From assembly GCA_947458875.1 (NCBI GenBank), contig CANGZD010000005.1:62001-126000 (forward strand): DNA of 64,000 bases. The letters run 5' to 3'. The DNA is from Sphingobacteriaceae bacterium. GTDB lineage: Bacteria > Bacteroidota > Bacteroidia > Sphingobacteriales > Sphingobacteriaceae. This document shows, in pieces, positions 53,292-63,482 of the stretch. Within the stretch, counting starts at the first letter, position 1. Every line of letters starts with the position of its first letter. Under the pieces are notes generated by a model. It saw only the letters and a list, made by a program, of their open reading frames with translations. It had not been told where the DNA came from and ran no database searches. The translations under genes were made by a program, and so were the position numbers.

Positions 53292-56087
53292 ATGGATAAA
53301 CTATCATACCTAAATCCCGCCAATGCCAACTATATCGATTCCATTTATCAATCTTATAAAGAGGATCCGGAGTCTGTAGAATATGGCTGGCAGAAATTTT
53401 TTGAAGGTTTCGATTTTGGTCGTGGCTCAGAAGCGAGCACCGTAAGCAACGAAACGCCTCAACATTTCCTGAAAGAGATCAATGTGTTGAACTTGATCAA
53501 TGCTTATCGCAGTCGAGGACATTTGTTTACCAAAACCAATCCGGTTCGGGAGCGGAGAAAATATTTCCCTGGAAAAGAGCTCAGCACCTTCGGTTTATCC
53601 GATGAAGATTTAGACATTATTTTTAATGCCGGTGTAGAGGTGGGATTAGGTCCAGCCAAACTCCGCGACATTGTGGCGCTCTTGGAGCAAACTTATTGTG
53701 AATCGATAGGTGCCGAATATAAATACATCCGCAATCCTGAAAAGATCAAATGGTTTGAAGAAAGGATGGAGCGGGAGCGTAATACGCCTAATTTCAGTTT
53801 AGAAACAAAAAAACGCATTCTCAATAAACTCAACGAAGCGGTGGTGTTTGAGAATTTTTTGGGCACTAAATTTTTAGGTCAGAAAAGATTTTCACTGGAA
53901 GGAGCCGAGTCATTAATTCCGGCTTTAGATTCTGTGATTGAAAAAGGTGCCGATTTAGGTATCCAGGAATTTGTGATCGGGATGGCGCATCGCGGCCGAC
54001 TGAACGTTTTGGCCAATATCATGGGTAAAACCTATAAAGATATTTTCTCTGAATTTGAGGGGAAGGGTTATGATGAGAATACGCCTTTCGGCGGAGATGT
54101 AAAATATCACCTGGGTTATTCGACCGACGTTGAGACTGGTTCGGGTAAAAAGGTTCATTTGAGCTTGTGCCCTAATCCTTCGCACTTAGAGGCCGTTGAT
54201 CCGGTGGTAGAAGGTGCTACTCGTTCAAAAATGGATTTCAAATATTTGGGAGATTATCAAAAAATTGCTCCAATATTGATTCATGGCGATGCCTCCGTTG
54301 CTGGCCAGGGTATTGTTTACGAAGTTTTACAAATGGCTAAACTCGATGGTTATAAAACAGGCGGAACCATTCATTTGGTAATCAATAATCAGGTGGGCTT
54401 TACAACCAACTTTAAGGATGCCCGTTCTTCAACTTACTGTACCGATCTGGCAAAAGTGACACTTTCACCTGTTTTTCATGTGAATGGCGACGATGTGGAA
54501 GCCTTGGTTTACGCCATCAACATGGCAGTAGAGTACCGTCAGAAATACCATAATGATGTGTTCATCGATATTTTATGTTACCGTCGCTACGGCCATAATG
54601 AGTCGGATGAACCTAAATTCACTCAGCCATTATTGTACAAAGCCATTGAGAAACATCCGAACCCAAGAGAGATTTACAACCAAAAGCTGACGGCTCAGGG
54701 TGATGTAGATGCCAATTTGGCTAAAGAAATGGAGAAAAATTTCCGTGCGCTATTGCAGGAAAGGTTAAATGAATCAAAAGAAGATCAGCATTTTTCTCAG
54801 TCAAATACCGAATTTGGAGGTGCATGGACCGGATTGCGTTTGGCAAAACCGGAGGATATGCTTGAGCCTTCAAAAACAGCTGTAGACGAGAAGGCCTTCC
54901 TCCAAATTGCACAAAGTATTACTGCCTTGCCTTCAGATAAAAAATTCTTCCGGAAGATTGAAAAGTTGTTTGAAGATCGCCGCAAAATGGTGGCAGAAAA
55001 AACATTTGATTGGGCAATGGGGGAGTTGATGGCCTACGGTACGCTGTTGAACGAGGGGCATCGCGTTAGAATTAGTGGTCAGGATGTGGAAAGAGGGACT
55101 TTTTCACATCGCCATGCGGTTTTAAAGCTGGAAGATTCTGAAGAAGAGTACATTCCATTAACACAATTGAATCAGGGTAATCAGGCAAAATTCGAGATCT
55201 ATAATTCGCACCTTTCAGAATATGGTGTTTTAGGTTTTGAATATGGTTATGCCTTGGCTAATCCCACTGCTTTAACCATTTGGGAAGCTCAGTTTGGTGA
55301 TTTCTTTAACGGTGCACAAATTATTGTAGACCAGTTCATTGCCAGTGCTGAAACCAAATGGCAGCGTTCCAATGGTTTAGTGATGTTACTGCCTCATGGT
55401 TATGAAGGACAGGGTCCTGAGCATTCCTCTGCTCGTATTGAACGTTTCATGGAATTGTGTGCCGATCATAACATTCAGGTAGCTAATTGTACCAGTCCGG
55501 CTAACTATTTTCACCTGCTACGTCGCCAGCTGAAACGTGATTTCCGCAAGCCATTGGTAGTATTTACCCCAAAGAGCTTGTTACGTCATCCGCTTTGCGT
55601 AAGTCCGCTTGACGAATTCACCAAGGGTGGTTTTAGAGAAGTAATCGATGATAGCTTTGTGAAAGCCGAAGGCGTAAAGAGGATTTTATGCTGTACCGGT
55701 AAAATCTATTACGATCTCCTGGAAAAACAACAGGCAGATCAACGGAAAGATGTAGCCATTGTGAGACTGGAGCAATTGTATCCTACTCCAATTGAGCAGC
55801 TGGAGGCCATCAAATCGAAATATAAAAATGCCAAAGAACTTATTTGGGTTCAAGAGGAGCCGGAAAACATGGGTGCTTGGCCGTATTTGTGCCGCAAATT
55901 GAGAAAGACGTCCTTGGAGATGGAGGTGATCTCTCGTCGCGAAAGCAGCAGTACCGCTACAGGATATGCTAAACAACATGTATCACAGCAGTTGTACATC
56001 GTGGGAAAAGCTTTTGAGAGCGAAGCCGGCGAAAAGGTAGAAAAAGCGGTCAAAAAATCGACCAAAAAAATAGCAGATATTGATTAA
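53292..56087 (+). CDS. sucA: 2-oxoglutarate dehydrogenase E1 component
   Basis: Thiamine-diphosphate-dependent decarboxylase of the TCA cycle, 931 residues. N-terminal LSYLNPANANYIDSIYQSYKEDPESV, the active-site segments GMAHRGRLNVLAN, HLGYSTDVE and the ThDP-binding GDASVAGQGIVYE. C-terminal segments include RISGQDVERGTFSHRHAVL and VQEEPENMGAW. sucB follows after 21 nt. With sucB and lpd this completes the complex in one locus. Confidence 0.98.
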   Translation: MDKLSYLNPANANYIDSIYQSYKEDPESVEYGWQKFFEGFDFGRGSEASTVSNETPQHFLKEINVLNLINAYRSRGHLFTKTNPVRERRKYFPGKELSTFGLSDEDLDIIFNAGVEVGLGPAKLRDIVALLEQTYCESIGAEYKYIRNPEKIKWFEERMERERNTPNFSLETKKRILNKLNEAVVFENFLGTKFLGQKRFSLEGAESLIPALDSVIEKGADLGIQEFVIGMAHRGRLNVLANIMGKTYKDIFSEFEGKGYDENTPFGGDVKYHLGYSTDVETGSGKKVHLSLCPNPSHLEAVDPVVEGATRSKMDFKYLGDYQKIAPILIHGDASVAGQGIVYEVLQMAKLDGYKTGGTIHLVINNQVGFTTNFKDARSSTYCTDLAKVTLSPVFHVNGDDVEALVYAINMAVEYRQKYHNDVFIDILCYRRYGHNESDEPKFTQPLLYKAIEKHPNPREIYNQKLTAQGDVDANLAKEMEKNFRALLQERLNESKEDQHFSQSNTEFGGAWTGLRLAKPEDMLEPSKTAVDEKAFLQIAQSITALPSDKKFFRKIEKLFEDRRKMVAEKTFDWAMGELMAYGTLLNEGHRVRISGQDVERGTFSHRHAVLKLEDSEEEYIPLTQLNQGNQAKFEIYNSHLSEYGVLGFEYGYALANPTALTIWEAQFGDFFNGAQIIVDQFIASAETKWQRSNGLVMLLPHGYEGQGPEHSSARIERFMELCADHNIQVANCTSPANYFHLLRRQLKRDFRKPLVVFTPKSLLRHPLCVSPLDEFTKGGFREVIDDSFVKAEGVKRILCCTGKIYYDLLEKQQADQRKDVAIVRLEQLYPTPIEQLEAIKSKYKNAKELIWVQEEPENMGAWPYLCRKLRKTSLEMEVISRRESSSTATGYAKQHVSQQLYIVGKAFESEAGEKVEKAVKKSTKKIADID

Positions 56088-56108
56088 TACTATTCAAAAT
56101 AAATAAAA

Positions 56109-57320
56109 ATGAGCTTAACAATTAAAGTTCCGCCGGTAGGCGAATCCATTACCGAAGTAGTTTTATCCCGTTGGATTAAACAGGATGGAGAATTTGTAGA
56201 AATGGATGAAATTATTGCCGAATTGGAATCGGATAAAGCCACTTTTGAGTTAACCGCCGAAAAGGCCGGTGTACTTAAAACCGTTGCCAAAGAAGGCGAT
56301 ACCCTTGCCATTGGCGCTCCGGTTTGTACCATTGAAGAAGGTGCTGCCGCACCTGCAGCTCCAAAGGCAGAACCTGAAGCTACGCCAGCCGCAGCTCCGC
56401 TTGAAAAGGCTGCCCCTGCAGCGCAAAAAACCAGCAGTTATGCGGCTGGTGCCCCATCGCCCGCAGCAGCTAAAATTTTAGCTGAAAAAGGGTTAGATGC
56501 TGTTGCAGGAACTGGTGTGGGTGGAAGAGTAACTAAGGAAGATGCTTTAAAAGCTGCACCTGCTGCAAAAGCCGCTCCGGTTGTTCCAGCTAAAACTACT
56601 GTTCCGGCACCTGCGGGTGCACGGGCTGAGCGTCGTGAAAAAATGTCTTCATTGCGTAAAACAGTTGCCAAGCGTTTGGTAGCCGTGAAAAATGAGACAG
56701 CCATGCTCACCACCTTTAACGAAGTGGATATGCAGCCGATCATGGATATCCGTGCTAAATACAAAGATAAATTCAAAGATAAATTTGGGGTAGGTTTAGG
56801 CTTTATGTCTTTCTTTACCAAAGCTGTTTGTGAGGCATTGAGAGAGTTTCCTGCCGTAAATGCACGCATTGAAGGTGAAGAAATCGTTTATAGTGATTTT
56901 GTGGACGTTTCCATTGCGGTATCAGCACCAAAAGGTTTAGTGGTCCCTGTCATTAGAAATGCAGATGGATTGAGTTTAGCTCAAATTGAGCAAGCTGTGG
57001 TTGATTTGGCTACTAAAGCACGTGATAATAAATTGGCCATCGACGAAATGACTGGCGGTACCTTTACCATTACTAACGGTGGGGTGTTTGGTTCGATGAT
57101 GTCGACACCGATCATCAATGCACCTCAATCAGCGATTTTGGGCATGCATAATATTGTAGAGAGACCGGTTGCTATGAATGGTCAAGTGGTGATCCGCCCA
57201 ATGATGTATGTAGCACTTTCATATGATCACCGCATCATTGACGGTCGCGAATCAGTTGGATTCTTGGTGAGAGTGAAGCAATTGCTCGAAGATCCGGCCA
57301 GATTGCTTTTAGGAATTTAA
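56109..57320 (+). CDS. sucB: 2-oxoglutarate dehydrogenase E2 (dihydrolipoyl succinyltransferase)
   Basis: A 403-residue E2 protein. The lipoyl domain has the lipoylated Lys43 in [11 protein letters not shown]. An Ala/Pro-rich linker (about 78-115) leads to the E3-binding domain ([30 protein letters not shown]), a second Ala/Pro linker and the catalytic domain with [16 protein letters not shown] near the end. The linker is coded by GC-rich repeats of proline and alanine codons. LipA is presumed to modify Lys43. Confidence 0.98.
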   Translation: MSLTIKVPPVGESITEVVLSRWIKQDGEFVEMDEIIAELESDKATFELTAEKAGVLKTVAKEGDTLAIGAPVCTIEEGAAAPAAPKAEPEATPAAAPLEKAAPAAQKTSSYAAGAPSPAAAKILAEKGLDAVAGTGVGGRVTKEDALKAAPAAKAAPVVPAKTTVPAPAGARAERREKMSSLRKTVAKRLVAVKNETAMLTTFNEVDMQPIMDIRAKYKDKFKDKFGVGLGFMSFFTKAVCEALREFPAVNARIEGEEIVYSDFVDVSIAVSAPKGLVVPVIRNADGLSLAQIEQAVVDLATKARDNKLAIDEMTGGTFTITNGGVFGSMMSTPIINAPQSAILGMHNIVERPVAMNGQVVIRPMMYVALSYDHRIIDGRESVGFLVRVKQLLEDPARLLLGI

Positions 57321-57331
57321 TCTACGTAAAT

Positions 57332-57358
57332 AAAAAAGGGCCGTTGAGGCCCTTTTTT
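57332..57358. terminator. Bidirectional terminator between sucB and the DUF2807 gene
   Basis: AAAAAAGGGCC-GTTGA-GGCCCTTTTTT, between convergent genes. Confidence 0.92.
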
Positions 57359-57359
57359 A

Positions 57360-58091
57360 TTAGAGTTTAGAGATGCTTCCCGATCCTGATTTTTGAATCA
57401 CGATCGAAGGATTTCCCCCATACCTGATACTTCCCGATCCGCTGATACTTCCGTTCAGGCTCTGCTCTACCTGCATTTCTGTATTACCTGAACCCGAAAT
57501 GGAAACATTGGCTGATTTAGTTTTAAAATCTCTTGCCCTTAAACTGCCCGAACCGCTGATGCTCAAATCGGTGGTTTGTGAACTTCCGCTCAAGTTGATA
57601 GATCCGGAACCGCTGATTACTCCGTTGAAATTAATGGTTTCGGTGTTCAGCGTTAAATTACCAGATCCGCTTACCACGCTGATGAAATTAGGCGCTTTTA
57701 AAGTGCCATTCACTACCATTTTACCACTGCCACTTAAAACAAGGTTAGAAAGCACTTTTGCAGTAATGTAAATATTTATACGATCTCGGTCTGATCGGTT
57801 CCAATCCCACATTCGCTTTTTGGCTTTGTACTGTATTTTTAAAACCCCTTTTTCAATTTTTGTTTCGATATCGTTGAGGATTTCTTCTTCACCCTCCAAT
57901 CTTAAACTCTCTTTTTCCCCAATGTTCACATAAACATTAAAATTACCGCCGCTTGCTATACCAGTAAAATCGGCAACCGCTCTTTCTTGTTTAATTTCGT
58001 TTTCCTGATTTGTGTTGACTGCAACAGGTGTTGATTGCGCTTGCTGTAGTGTGAAGCAAGCAAAGGCTAAACTAAGGATGATTCTTTTCAT
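57360..58091 (-). CDS. Secreted DUF2807 (GIN-type) protein
   Basis: A 243-residue secreted protein with signal peptide (MKRIILSLAFACFTLQQAQS). The second half consists of repeated SGSG turns (VSGSGNLTLN, ISGSGSINLSGSSQ, ISGSGSLRARDF, ISGSGNTEMQV, ISGSGSIRYGG), which fits a right-handed beta-helix-like DUF2807 domain. Function unknown. It lies 6 bp downstream of the M1 peptidase gene and converges with sucB. Confidence 0.88.
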   Translation of the reverse strand: MKRIILSLAFACFTLQQAQSTPVAVNTNQENEIKQERAVADFTGIASGGNFNVYVNIGEKESLRLEGEEEILNDIETKIEKGVLKIQYKAKKRMWDWNRSDRDRINIYITAKVLSNLVLSGSGKMVVNGTLKAPNFISVVSGSGNLTLNTETINFNGVISGSGSINLSGSSQTTDLSISGSGSLRARDFKTKSANVSISGSGNTEMQVEQSLNGSISGSGSIRYGGNPSIVIQKSGSGSISKL

Positions 58092-58097
58092 ATCGTT

Positions 58098-59804
58098 TCA
58101 TTCAGATTTTTTAATAAGACGTCTATTTGTATGAATAAGTTGCAGCCCAATTTTTTTTTTAGTTTGGACATAGAAATTTAGTTCATCAACCTTAAAAAAT
58201 GCTTCCTCAACATCTTTTAGATAGGCCGTTTTTTTCTTGGTGCTGGGCTTGAGTCTGATAGATTTGGTTTGATTGATTTGAACATCAATCGGCATCGCAA
58301 AATCTTTTACATCAGCAATCCATTGATAAGTAAGTCGCTTACCTTTTAGCGCATATTTGAATTCAGGGATTTTTGTTTTTCGAAGATATTGGTCGAAAAC
58401 AGGTTTTAAATTCAATTTAGATTGACTACTGATGTAATTCTCTATATCTGTGCTTGTACAGGTTTTTAATCCAAATTCAGCATTGATGCCTCTTAAAATC
58501 TGGCGCCATTGCTCATCATCATTTATGATGCTCCTGATGGTATGCAGTAGGTTGGCGCCTTTGGGATACATATCGCCCGAACCCTCCTGGTTTACATCGT
58601 AGGGCCCAATAATGGGGCGGTCATTTTGAATATTTCTCCTAAGCCCTTTCAAGTATTTGGCCCCCGCTGCTTTCTCTTCCAGGCATTCTACAAAAAGACC
58701 CTCTGAGTAGGAAGTGAAACCTTCGTGAATCCACATATCGGCAATATCTTTGGATGTAACGTGATTGCCAAACCATTCATGCCCTGTTTCATGGATAATG
58801 ATATAATCCCATTTTAATCCCAGACCCGTACCTGATAAATCGCGACCTAAATAGCCTTTTCGATATTTATTACCATAGGCTACGGCACTTTGGTGTTCCA
58901 TGCCGAGGTATCCGGTTTCCACCAATTTAAATCCGTCCTGGTAAAATGGATAAGGGCCAAACCAGTATTCAAAACATTTGAGCATAGGTTTAACATCAGC
59001 CTCGAAATGGCTTTTAGCCTTGTCCAGATTTTCTTCCAAAACATAATAATCGAGGCTGAGCGGGCCTTTTTCCCCCATGAAAGTGTCACTGAAATGAGCG
59101 TATTTGCCAATGTTAAAGGTTACATTGTAATTATTAATCGGGTTGGCAACAAACCAATCGTAACGGGTGTAGCCTTCGCCATCCTTCACCCTGTTGACCA
59201 AGCGTCCGTTAGAAATATCTTGTAAAGAATCGGGCACGCTGATGCTGATCATCATGCTGTCCACTTCATCCGACTGATGGTCTTTGTTTGGCCACCAGGA
59301 GCTAGCTCCAAAACCCTGGCAAGCTACCCCCAGCCATGGGTTACCCGCCGAATCTTTCTTATACACAAATCCTCCGTCCCAGGGTGCGTTTCTGGCAATG
59401 GTCGGTTTTCCTCCATAAACCACGGTAAAATACTCTTTACTGCCTTTTTTGATCGTATGCGGGAAGCTGACAAAAACCGCATTGAATTCCCGTTTGAAAG
59501 GTAATTCTTCGCCCCGATAGATTACTTTCTCAATTTTTAAATTCTCAAAAAGATCAAATTGTAGCTGATTGAAATCTTGCGTGGCGGTAAATCTGAATTC
59601 ATTAGAACCTGATATGGATTGATTGGCAATATCCATTTTGACCTTGAGGTGGTAATAGTTGATGTCATAACAAGTTCTAAAGCTGGTCAACTGACCTCTT
59701 AATGAGTCGGCTCGGCTAAATTTCATTTTAGCGGTATTCAACTGTGCTTTACTAAAAATTGATAAGGCAATGAAAATGCCTGTGCAAAGGAGTTTTAACT
59801 TCAT
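58098..59804 (-). CDS. M1-family metallopeptidase (shortened form)
   Basis: A 568-residue secreted aminopeptidase-like protein with signal peptide (about 1-20). The zinc site HETGHEWFGNH (near 337) and following glutamate in DMWIHEGFTSYSEG are intact. The GxMEN-type motif is GYLGMEHQSAVAYG. At 568 residues it lacks the long C-terminal domain of PepN (about 870), as is common for Bacteroidota M1 enzymes. It forms a probable unit with the DUF2807 gene. Confidence 0.92.
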   Translation of the reverse strand: MKLKLLCTGIFIALSIFSKAQLNTAKMKFSRADSLRGQLTSFRTCYDINYYHLKVKMDIANQSISGSNEFRFTATQDFNQLQFDLFENLKIEKVIYRGEELPFKREFNAVFVSFPHTIKKGSKEYFTVVYGGKPTIARNAPWDGGFVYKKDSAGNPWLGVACQGFGASSWWPNKDHQSDEVDSMMISISVPDSLQDISNGRLVNRVKDGEGYTRYDWFVANPINNYNVTFNIGKYAHFSDTFMGEKGPLSLDYYVLEENLDKAKSHFEADVKPMLKCFEYWFGPYPFYQDGFKLVETGYLGMEHQSAVAYGNKYRKGYLGRDLSGTGLGLKWDYIIIHETGHEWFGNHVTSKDIADMWIHEGFTSYSEGLFVECLEEKAAGAKYLKGLRRNIQNDRPIIGPYDVNQEGSGDMYPKGANLLHTIRSIINDDEQWRQILRGINAEFGLKTCTSTDIENYISSQSKLNLKPVFDQYLRKTKIPEFKYALKGKRLTYQWIADVKDFAMPIDVQINQTKSIRLKPSTKKKTAYLKDVEEAFFKVDELNFYVQTKKKIGLQLIHTNRRLIKKSE

Positions 59805-59881
59805 GACTTGAACTGGTATAACTAAGATAATATTTTACTGCAATTAATCGCTTTAAATTTCCCAAAAGCCTGCTGAATACT

Positions 59882-59889
59882 TAAATTTG
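59882..59889 (+). promoter_or_regulatory. -7 promoter element for lpd
   Basis: TAAATTTG, 23 nt before the lpd ATG. Confidence 0.5.
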
Positions 59890-59912
59890 CCACCAACAAT
59901 AAATTCAGATAC

Positions 59913-61316
59913 ATGCAATACGATGTTGTAGTGATAGGTAGTGGTCCCGGTGGATATGTAGCCGCCATCCGATGTGCCCAATTAGGTTTAAAAACTGCCA
60001 TTGTGGAGAAATACGCCACGTTTGGTGGAACGTGTTTAAACGTGGGTTGCATCCCATCCAAGGCTTTGTTAGATTCTTCAGAGCATTACCACAATGCCGC
60101 CCATACATTCCAAACTCATGGCATCAAACTAAAAGATTTGAAAGTTGACATGCCGCAAATGATCAAGCGGAAAAATGAAGTAGTTGAACAAACTACAGCT
60201 GGAATTGTATATCTCTTCAAGAAAAACAAGATTACATCCTATCAAGGGCATGGGTCTTTTGTAGATAAAAACACGATTAAAATTAGTAAAGCTGATGGCA
60301 GCGCTGAAAACATCACGGCTAAAAATGTGATCATTGCTACCGGTTCCAAACCAACCGAGTTGCCTTTTATTTCGGTAGACAAAAAACGGATCATCACTTC
60401 TACAGAGGCCTTAAATCTGAAAGAAGTACCCAAACACCTGATTTTAATTGGGGGCGGAGTAATAGGACTGGAATTGGGTTCAGTTTACGCCCGATTGGGA
60501 GCCAAAGTAACCGTGGTGGAATTTGCAGACAGCATCATCAGCACCATGGACAAAACTTTAGGCGCCGAATTACTCAGATCGTTGAAGAAATTAGGCATGG
60601 AGTTTTTGCTCGGACATAAAGTGACTGGTGCCAGTGTAAAAGGAAATAAAGTCACCGTCACTGCCGATGACCCGAGCGGGAAAGGCATCAGCCTGGAAGG
60701 CGACTACTGCTTACTTGCGGTAGGCCGTACCGCTTATACCGAAGGATTAGGTTTAGAAAACATCGGATTGACTGTTGAAGAGCGTGGTAAAAAAATCACC
60801 GTTGATGAAAATCTGCAAACCAAAGTTCCGGGTATTTATGCCATTGGTGATGTAGTTCGCGGAGCCATGCTTGCTCATAAAGCAGAAGATGAGGGCGTTT
60901 TTGTGGCTGAATATATTGCCGGTCAGAAACCGCATATCAACTATAACCTGATACCGGGTGTGGTGTATACCTGGCCAGAAGTGGCCAGCGTGGGCTATAC
61001 CGAAGAACAGCTCAAAGAGCAGGGCAAAAAATACAAAGTCGGTTCGTTCCCTTTCAAAGCCAGCGGACGTGCCAGAGCCAGTATGGATACCGATGGTTTA
61101 GTAAAAGTTTTGGCTGATGCCGAAACTGACGAATTATTAGGCGTACATATGATTGGTCCGCGTGTAGCCGATGTAATTGCAGAAGCGGTGGTAGCTATGG
61201 AATTCCGTGCTTCTGCGGAGGATATTGCCAGGATCTGCCATGCTCACCCTACTTTTACCGAAGCATTTAAAGAGGCAGCACTGGCAGCAACTGAGAATAG
61301 AGCCATTCACATCTAA
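59913..61316 (+). CDS. lpd: Dihydrolipoyl dehydrogenase (E3)
   Basis: FAD-dependent disulfide reductase that reoxidises lipoyl groups, 467 residues. FAD motif VIGSGPGGYVAAIRCAQLG, redox pair CLNVGC (Cys41, Cys46), NAD motif LIGGGVIGLELGSVYARLG, FAD motif GIYAIGDVVRGAMLAHKAEDEG, and the active His-Glu HAHPTFTEAFKEA. It serves SucAB and glycine cleavage, and possibly pyruvate dehydrogenase. crtZ follows after 6 nt. Confidence 0.97.
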   Translation: MQYDVVVIGSGPGGYVAAIRCAQLGLKTAIVEKYATFGGTCLNVGCIPSKALLDSSEHYHNAAHTFQTHGIKLKDLKVDMPQMIKRKNEVVEQTTAGIVYLFKKNKITSYQGHGSFVDKNTIKISKADGSAENITAKNVIIATGSKPTELPFISVDKKRIITSTEALNLKEVPKHLILIGGGVIGLELGSVYARLGAKVTVVEFADSIISTMDKTLGAELLRSLKKLGMEFLLGHKVTGASVKGNKVTVTADDPSGKGISLEGDYCLLAVGRTAYTEGLGLENIGLTVEERGKKITVDENLQTKVPGIYAIGDVVRGAMLAHKAEDEGVFVAEYIAGQKPHINYNLIPGVVYTWPEVASVGYTEEQLKEQGKKYKVGSFPFKASGRARASMDTDGLVKVLADAETDELLGVHMIGPRVADVIAEAVVAMEFRASAEDIARICHAHPTFTEAFKEAALAATENRAIHI

Positions 61317-61322
61317 AATTTG

Positions 61323-61763
61323 ATGAATTTACTCTTGGCGATGGGCATCATGTTACTTACAATTGTAGGCATGGAATGCTTTTCGTGGTTTATTCATAAA
61401 TTTTTGTTTCATGGGCCACTTTGGTTCATCCACAAATCTCACCATCAGGAGCGACATGGGTTTTTTGAATGGAATGATATTTTTAGTTTGCTTTTCGCCG
61501 CTTTATCAATTTATTTGATGTATGGCTACCGCGATGACTTGGCTGCTCCCTTTTGGATAGGGGCGGGCATTTCAGTTTACGGGATCATCTATTTTATTTT
61601 TCACGATTGGTTCATACATAACCGTTTTAAAACTTTTAAAACAAATAATACCTATTTATTGGCCATCAGAAGGGCACATAAAATACACCATAAGTCGATT
61701 GAAAAAAATCCTTCTGAAGAATTTGGTTTACTTTACGCCTCGAGAAAATATTTTAAAAAGTGA
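61323..61763 (+). CDS. crtZ: Beta-carotene hydroxylase, CrtZ type
   Basis: A 146-residue membrane di-iron hydroxylase of the fatty acid hydroxylase superfamily. His motifs: FIHKFLFHG, HKSHHQERHGFFEWND, HDWFIHNRF and HKIHHKSIEKN; the FEWND segment fits CrtZ. It adds hydroxyls at C3/C3' of beta-carotene, giving zeaxanthin, and with CrtW astaxanthin. ATG at 61323 is favoured over TTG at 61320. It is 6 nt behind lpd and overlaps or abuts murB. Confidence 0.88.
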   Translation: MNLLLAMGIMLLTIVGMECFSWFIHKFLFHGPLWFIHKSHHQERHGFFEWNDIFSLLFAALSIYLMYGYRDDLAAPFWIGAGISVYGIIYFIFHDWFIHNRFKTFKTNNTYLLAIRRAHKIHHKSIEKNPSEEFGLLYASRKYFKK

Positions 61764-61777
61764 AAGATTCGAGCTCA

Positions 61778-62794
61778 ATGTCCTTCCTCCGCGAACATGT
61801 TTCTCTGAAGAAACATAACACCTTTGGCGTGGAGGCCCAGGCTCAATGGTTTGCCGAAATTCAATCTGAGGCAGATTTAATTGAACTATTTGCCGATCCC
61901 AAGTTTCAGCAACTCCCACTCCTGGTTTTGGGTGGCGGTAGCAATATGCTGTTCACAAAAAACTTTGATGGCCTGGTGGTGTGGATGAACAATAAAGGGA
62001 TTTGGTACGATCTGGATGGAGATGAGGTATTGCTCACCGCCGCTGCCGGAGAAGTATGGAACGATTTGGTCAACTATGCGGTTGATCATGGTTTTTCAGG
62101 GATGGAAAACCTCAGTTTAATTCCCGGAACCGTAGGTGCCTCGCCCGTTCAAAATATTGGCGCCTATGGGGTGGAGTTAGATACCATTTTTGAATCGTGC
62201 CGGGCATTTGAAATTAAAACAGGTTGTTTCCGGACTTTCACCAAGGCCGAATGCGGTTTCTCTTACCGGGAAAGTATTTTTAAGCAGGAACTGAAAGGCC
62301 AATACATCATCACCGAAGTATCTTATCGTTTAAAAGAACATCCGGAACTGCATACCAGTTACGGGGCCATTCGTGATGAATTGAGCCGCCGGCAAATCAT
62401 ACAACCTACCATAAAAGATATCTCCGAAGTCGTTTCGGCCATCAGGGTAAGTAAACTTCCGGATCCCTCCACGATTGGAAATGCGGGTAGTTTTTTCAAA
62501 AATCCAATTATTTCTATCGATAAATTCAGACAGCTACAGTCTGTTTTTCCAGACATTGTACATTACCCTGCCGGACCTGATAAAATTAAATTGGCAGCCG
62601 GTTGGTTAATTGAGCAATGTGGCTGGAAAGGGAAAATTAAAGGCCAAACCGGGACCTGGAAAAATCAGGCCTTGGTGTTGGTAAATCACGGAAACGCCAC
62701 TGGTAAAGAGGTTTTTGCCTTTTCGGAAGAAATCATTCAGAGTGTATTGGAGCGCTTCCAAATCGCCCTCGAACGAGAGGTGAACATCATTTAA
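61778..62794 (+). CDS. murB: UDP-N-acetylmuramate dehydrogenase
   Basis: Peptidoglycan precursor reductase, 338 residues, of the longer E. coli-type MurB. FAD motif LLVLGGGSNMLFTKNFDG, GMENLSLIPGTVGASPVQNIGAYG, the CGFSYRESIFK segment, and the C-terminal GNAGSFFKNPI. ATG at 61778 fits the family start MSFLREHVSLKKHNTFGV; an in-frame GTG at 61760 adds six residues and overlaps the crtZ stop. Confidence 0.94.
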   Translation: MSFLREHVSLKKHNTFGVEAQAQWFAEIQSEADLIELFADPKFQQLPLLVLGGGSNMLFTKNFDGLVVWMNNKGIWYDLDGDEVLLTAAAGEVWNDLVNYAVDHGFSGMENLSLIPGTVGASPVQNIGAYGVELDTIFESCRAFEIKTGCFRTFTKAECGFSYRESIFKQELKGQYIITEVSYRLKEHPELHTSYGAIRDELSRRQIIQPTIKDISEVVSAIRVSKLPDPSTIGNAGSFFKNPIISIDKFRQLQSVFPDIVHYPAGPDKIKLAAGWLIEQCGWKGKIKGQTGTWKNQALVLVNHGNATGKEVFAFSEEIIQSVLERFQIALEREVNII

Positions 62795-62930
62795 TCAAGT
62801 ATTTTTCTCGTCTTTTTTGTACTCTAATCGTGTTTAGACACAATTTAGGGGCATGCCATTTGTCTGATTGGGGATGAAAAACAGTTCAAACAAGGTGATT
62901 TAGAATTGTTTGAATAAGTATCTACCTAAA

Positions 62931-63458
62931 ATGAAGACTATGACAAAGATTGAGTTCAATACCTTGGTCATGCGTCAGGCTAGTTCGCTAAAAATGTATG
63001 CCCTGCATTTTACACACGATGCTGAAGACGCCAACGACCTGGTGCAAGACACCCTGCTAAAAGCCATCACCTATTACAATAAGTTTAAAGATGGCACCAA
63101 TCTGAAGGGATGGTTGTATACCATCATGAAAAATACTTTTATTAATAATTATCGTCGATTTGTGAAGGTGAGTAGTTTCATTACCAAGTCTGATGAAATC
63201 TCTTCTCCTAATTTATTGTACAGTTCGGCAAAAAATCAGGGAGAATCTAAATTTATTATGGATGATATTTTACATGCGATGGAAAAACTCCCGGAGGAAT
63301 ATTTTATCCCTTTTACCAGATATTACGAAGGGCACAAGTACCACGAAATTGCCGATTACCTGGGCATTCCGATCGGTACGGTTAAAACACGAATACATGT
63401 GGCCAGGAAACTTTTAAAGAAAAGTTTAAAACCCTACGATACCCTCGGAAACAAATGA
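62931..63458 (+). CDS. ECF-type RNA polymerase sigma factor
   Basis: A 175-residue sigma-70 family protein with region 2 (TKIEFNTLVMRQASSLKMYALHFTHDAEDANDLVQDTLLKA and WLYTIMKNTFINNYRR) and region 4 (LPEEYFIPFTRYYEGHKYHEIADYLGIPIGTVKTRIHVARKLLKK). No region 3, as in ECF factors. No anti-sigma gene follows in the window. The start could be ATG at 62931 or 62940. Its regulon is unknown. Confidence 0.9.
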   Translation: MKTMTKIEFNTLVMRQASSLKMYALHFTHDAEDANDLVQDTLLKAITYYNKFKDGTNLKGWLYTIMKNTFINNYRRFVKVSSFITKSDEISSPNLLYSSAKNQGESKFIMDDILHAMEKLPEEYFIPFTRYYEGHKYHEIADYLGIPIGTVKTRIHVARKLLKKSLKPYDTLGNK

Positions 63459-63482
63459 GTTTTTTACCATGATTGATGAGTA

